The notes below the pieces were generated by a model that saw only the letters and a list, made by a program, of their open reading frames with translations, was not told where the DNA came from and made no database searches. A stretch of 9,848 nt of DNA, from positions 1 to 9,848 of the forward strand of contig JAIRKX010000039.1 in the NCBI GenBank assembly GCA_031259805.1. The letters are read 5' to 3'. This document shows, piece by piece, positions 7,672 to 9,848 of this stretch; positions within the stretch are counted from its first letter, which is position 1; each line of letters starts with the position of its first letter. This stretch comes from Prevotellaceae bacterium (GTDB taxonomy: Bacteria > Bacteroidota > Bacteroidia > Bacteroidales > UBA932). The position numbers and the translations under genes were made by a program.

Positions 7672-7713
7672 CAACTCTCAACTCTCAACTCTTAGTTCTT
7701 AGTTCTTAGTTCT
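7672..7713. repeat. Two adjacent 7-mer tandem repeats, three copies each
   Basis: CAACTCT is repeated exactly three times (7672-7692) and is followed without a gap by three exact copies of TAGTTCT (7693-7713). Both arrays have the same 7-base period. They lie in non-coding DNA between the OmpA-like remnant and GC-rich hairpins. Slipped-strand length variation is possible, but no gene spans them. Confidence 0.9.
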
Positions 7714-7737
7714 TAAAGAAGATTCCATATAGTTCCA

Positions 7738-7770
7738 CCCCCGCCCTTCGGGCACCCCCGCCGGCGGGGG
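7738..7770. repeat. GC-rich competing hairpins
   Basis: CCCCCGCC occurs twice (7738-7745 and 7755-7762), and either copy can pair with GGCGGGGG at 7763-7770. The second pairing is a 16-bp perfect palindrome, CCCCCGCCGGCGGGGG. Between them GCCC-TTC-GGGC (7743-7753) forms its own small hairpin. The block stands out sharply from its AT-rich surroundings and resembles dispersed intergenic palindromes (REP-like) more than a terminator, because no U-run follows. Confidence 0.7.
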
Positions 7771-7774
7771 AGAG

Positions 7775-7797
7775 CTACGCAGGCGCCCTTCCGATCT
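7775..7797 (+). other. Stretch resembling an Illumina adapter end
   Basis: The 3' part, GCCCTTCCGATCT (7785-7797), matches the universal Illumina adapter end GCTCTTCCGATCT at 12 of 13 bases. Extending leftward, the adapter's CTAC is also found at 7775-7778, with a one-base length difference between. It may be chance or a trace of library adapter left in the assembly. It has no biological role I can suggest. Confidence 0.4.
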
Positions 7798-7859
7798 CTT
7801 ACCAATCAACGAACCCAAAAAAAGACAGGTCAAAATATATAATTTTTGCCTTTTTTTGT

Positions 7860-7890
7860 TTTGGCACTTAAATTTAATTATTTACCTTTG
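7860..7890 (+). promoter_or_regulatory. Consensus Bacteroidetes promoter facing the inverted-repeat element
   Basis: TTTG at 7860-7863 is followed after exactly 19 bases by TACCTTTG at 7883-7890. This is a full match to the -33 TTTG / -7 TAnnTTTG promoter of Bacteroidetes and the best promoter in the window. The predicted start of transcription, a few bases further on, falls at the outer end of the left arm of the inverted repeat at 7893. In the present orientation the transcript would run antisense to the small ORF inside the element and on towards the gene at 8198. Confidence 0.65.
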
Positions 7891-7892
7891 TA

Positions 7893-8140
7893 TTTTACTT
7901 CCGGTAAGTAGCATTATCAGAAGTAAACTTAAAGTCCTCTAAGAGTATCTCATAAGTATCCCCAAAATCCAGTTCAAAATAATCTTGGCAAGCAGCATTA
8001 TCCTCATTTTGTTGAGGATTGCCGCTTTGTACCTCCTGTAATCGCCTATTTTCGCCTTTTGCTGTCAATGTCTTTGTAAGCATTTCTATTTGTTTATATT
8101 TTAAGACCACTTCTGATAATGCTACTTATAGGAAGTAAAA
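7893..8140. repeat. 248-bp element bounded by 32-bp inverted repeats
   Basis: The left arm 7893-7924 and right arm 8109-8140 are inverted copies matching at 30 of 32 positions; the two differences are adjacent. Each arm is itself a quasi-palindrome (ACTTC near one end and GAAGT near the other, about 18 bases apart). The 184 bases between contain one small ORF on the minus strand, whose last nine codons and stop lie in the left arm. The core AGTAGCATTATC of the left arm recurs with one change (AGCAGCATTATC) at 7991-8002, next to a 7-bp hairpin (8000-8006 with 8013-8019). I found no clear target-site duplication and no recombinase in the window. It could be an invertible segment or a MITE-like element. 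Confidence 0.88.
7895..8083 (-). CDS. Hypothetical 62-residue protein inside the inverted-repeat element
   Basis: From the ATG at 8081-8083 the product is 62 residues, starting MLTKTLTAKGENRR and ending TSDNATYRK. It is hydrophilic and acidic in its middle (Q/N/E/D-rich, then DYFELDFGDTYEILLEDF), with no signal peptide, membrane segment or motif I recognise. A GTG at 8110 would add nine residues but lies within the right repeat arm; the ATG is preferred because an A-rich leader (aaatataaacaaatagaa) precedes it. The stop TAA lies in the left arm. In the present orientation I see no promoter upstream on the minus strand. It may be the tail of a transposase-like gene carried by a MITE. The function is unknown. 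Confidence 0.35.
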   Translation of the reverse strand: MLTKTLTAKGENRRLQEVQSGNPQQNEDNAACQDYFELDFGDTYEILLEDFKFTSDNATYRK

Positions 8141-8149
8141 ACACCTTCT

Positions 8150-8157
8150 TTATTTTG
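8150..8157 (+). promoter_or_regulatory. Weak -7-like box before the second surface-protein gene
   Basis: TTATTTTG differs from TAnnTTTG at one specified position and lies 40 bases before the ATG at 8198. No -33 TTTG is evident upstream. The stronger promoter at 7860-7890 could instead read through the element into this gene. Confidence 0.3.
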
Positions 8158-8197
8158 TAAACAAGCATATTATTAGACTTACATAAAACAACCGTAC

Positions 8198-9848
8198 ATG
8201 AAAATGAAAAAGACACTGCTACTATCTTTGTTATCACTTGCTTCGATGTCCCCGATTTGGGGGCAAAGCATCGTACAAGTATCGAACCTTCGCCTGACCA
8301 CAGGCGCCACGCCAACGCTGACCTTTGAAGTCGGCTGGTCGACCCCGCCCTCGTCGACGCCCAACCACCGCGACACCATCTGGCTCTTTGCCGACTACCG
8401 CACGGTAAGTTCCGATGGCTCAGCGGGTGCATGGACGGCAGCCACGATTACTGCCGCTACCGTTACCGCCGGCGACGGAGAGGTCATTCAATCGTCCCTT
8501 ACCGGTCGCGGGTTCTTCCTGAATGGAAATGGTTATTCTTCGTTCAATGCCACCGTTACCGTAACCTTGGCCGCTCCCCTCAACACAAAATTCAACGCCT
8601 GCGTCTACGCCTCCGACTGGCCGCCCAACGCCACCCTGCAATCCGGCGGCGGATACGCCCTGAAAGGCACGCCCCCCTTTATTATTAACGGAACTATCAT
8701 TGAGCCCTCGCACACCCTCGGCGCCGGCACGTGCATCACCTCCATCACCGACTCAACCGGCTGCCCGGGCTTTGTAATTAACCCGCCCATCGTTACCGGC
8801 AGTATCTTAACCACCGGCGAGACCGTCTGCGCGGGCGGCGCACCCAAGCCGATTACCGGCATCATGCCCTTTAGCGGCGGCGACGGACAGCTTGCCTACT
8901 CGTGGTACAAAGACGGCGCGCTGATTACCGGCGCGACCGGCGCCGACTATACCCCGCCGGCGTCCGACGCATTAGTGCCCGGCGCACATACTTACACCCG
9001 CAGGGTCAACGACCGGACATGTAACATCACGCCGCTGGCCTCGACGGGCAGTTGGGTGTTGACGGTAAGCACTGTGCCGTCGGTTATCGCAAGCAGTCCG
9101 TCGCGGTGCGGCGCGGGTACGGTCACGTTGACCGCCACGCCCACCGGTGCCACCAGCCCCGCGACTTATAGCTGGGTCATCGGCGGCGCAACGGCGCAGA
9201 CCACCTCAACCAACAGCTATATCACCGGCAGTTTGCCTGTGGGCAACACGACATACAGCGTAACCCTGCACAACTCGACCGGATGCAGCAGTACGGTGGC
9301 CAACGGCTCCATAACAGTGAACGATAACCCGACGGTTACCCTGTCGGCATCGAATACTGTGCTGTATTCCGGCGAGGCTGCTACACTGACAGCGACCGGC
9401 GCGGTCTCATACAGTATAACGAACGGTAGTTCGTGGCAACCAACCGGGACCTATACTGTCTCGCCGACGAGCGACGCAACTTATACCGTCGTTGCCAAAG
9501 CCGCTTCCGGCTGCTCGGCAAGCGCCAATATAACCATCAAAGTGATTGACCGGGCGGGCGTGGCTCCGTTTCCTAACAATTACCTGGCCTACGTCGGCGC
9601 GTTCTGGAAAAACAACCAGACCGGCGAGCGGCTGATACGCGTTCCATGGACGACAGGCATGCAGGGATCGTGGACAGCGGTCGCTTCGGCGCCGTGGATC
9701 GTACTGGATACCCAACCGACGACCGACGCAGGCGTAACATGGGCAACAGGAGAATCACCGGCCGACATGAATACCTATGATGCAACCTATCAGGTTACCG
9801 GCGGCGCTTCCAGCGTATCGGGCACCCTCGCGGCGGCGAGCGGCAACT
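8198..9848 (+). CDS. Secreted Ig-like repeat surface protein, 5' part
   Basis: An uninterrupted frame from the ATG at 8198 runs off the window end after 550 codons plus one base. The signal peptide is MKMKKTLLLSLLSLASMSPIWG, with cleavage before Q23. Residues 23-190 form an N-terminal beta-rich domain with DTIWLFADYR, CVYASDWPPNATLQSGGGYALKGTPPF and IIN boxes, a pattern I associate with Bacteroidales surface proteins. An Ig/PKD-like module follows (about 208-305, VCAGGAP and YSWYKDGALITGATGADYTPP), then two shorter beta modules (about 306-375, 376-450), each with Cys and Y/T-V endings. From 456 a different conserved block begins (YLAYVGAFWKNNQTGERLIRVPW at 462-484). Such proteins are typically exported by type IX secretion via a C-terminal domain, here outside the window. 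The gene is unusually rich in GC at third positions relative to the flanking spacer. Role is probably surface adhesion or binding; no catalytic residues are seen. Confidence 0.88.
   Translation, partial: MKMKKTLLLSLLSLASMSPIWGQSIVQVSNLRLTTGATPTLTFEVGWSTPPSSTPNHRDTIWLFADYRTVSSDGSAGAWTAATITAATVTAGDGEVIQSSLTGRGFFLNGNGYSSFNATVTVTLAAPLNTKFNACVYASDWPPNATLQSGGGYALKGTPPFIINGTIIEPSHTLGAGTCITSITDSTGCPGFVINPPIVTGSILTTGETVCAGGAPKPITGIMPFSGGDGQLAYSWYKDGALITGATGADYTPPASDALVPGAHTYTRRVNDRTCNITPLASTGSWVLTVSTVPSVIASSPSRCGAGTVTLTATPTGATSPATYSWVIGGATAQTTSTNSYITGSLPVGNTTYSVTLHNSTGCSSTVANGSITVNDNPTVTLSASNTVLYSGEAATLTATGAVSYSITNGSSWQPTGTYTVSPTSDATYTVVAKAASGCSASANITIKVIDRAGVAPFPNNYLAYVGAFWKNNQTGERLIRVPWTTGMQGSWTAVASAPWIVLDTQPTTDAGVTWATGESPADMNTYDATYQVTGGASSVSGTLAAASGN

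Noticed and set aside
8016..8138. Plus-strand frame ending TSDNATYRK in the right repeat arm
   Set aside because: It has no usable start codon and is antisense to the small ORF; only the repeat-arm part is meaningful.
7893..8140. Insertion sequence with target-site duplication
   Set aside because: No convincing direct repeat flanks the arms and no full transposase is present; only a MITE-like origin remains possible.

Overview
The window looks like chromosomal DNA of a Bacteroidota (Bacteroidales-type) bacterium. The signs are: several upstream regions carry TAnnTTTG boxes, the -7 element of the Bacteroidetes housekeeping sigma factor; leaders are A-rich with no clear Shine-Dalgarno; intergenic DNA is AT-rich between GC-richer genes; and there are two large signal-peptide-bearing surface proteins of the kind usually exported by type IX secretion. 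No rRNA, tRNA, transposase or recombinase gene was found.

Layout. (1) Positions 1-3588, minus strand: a large modular secreted adhesin (cleaved-adhesin/jelly-roll modules, an FN3 module and CARDB-like spacers). Its frame hits a TGA at 118-120, inside the third copy of a repeated module, yet the same frame stays open and clearly homologous to the other copies down to base 1. (2) 3589-4383: a 795-base AT-rich intergenic region holding the adhesin promoter, a striking array of 14-bp palindromes on a 21-bp pitch, and a very strong terminator hairpin. (3) 4384-5628, minus: a complete phosphofructokinase whose two diagnostic residues mark it as pyrophosphate-dependent. (4) 5629-5747: a compact divergent promoter region with two back-to-back -7 boxes. 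(5) 5748-7424, plus: a complete ettA, the ABC-F translational throttle ATPase. (6) 7425-8197: a mosaic gap containing a probable terminator, a remnant of an OmpA-like domain, two 7-mer tandem repeats, GC-rich competing hairpins, a stretch resembling an Illumina adapter, a textbook promoter, and a 248-bp element bounded by 32-bp inverted repeats around a small ORF. (7) 8198 to the window end, plus: the first 550 codons of a second large surface protein, open at the edge.

How the pieces relate. The two housekeeping genes (pfp and ettA) are divergently transcribed and sit between two unrelated secreted-protein genes; nothing suggests a shared pathway. The most unusual material is non-genic. The inverted-repeat element lies immediately downstream of a fixed promoter and is built so that inversion would place the small ORF in sense behind that promoter with an intact C-terminus, which makes it a candidate phase-variable switch; a MITE-like element is the main alternative. 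The 21-bp palindrome array is a candidate multi-operator or structured-RNA locus. The in-frame TGA and the adapter-like stretch raise the question of real biology versus sequence error and should be settled from reads.
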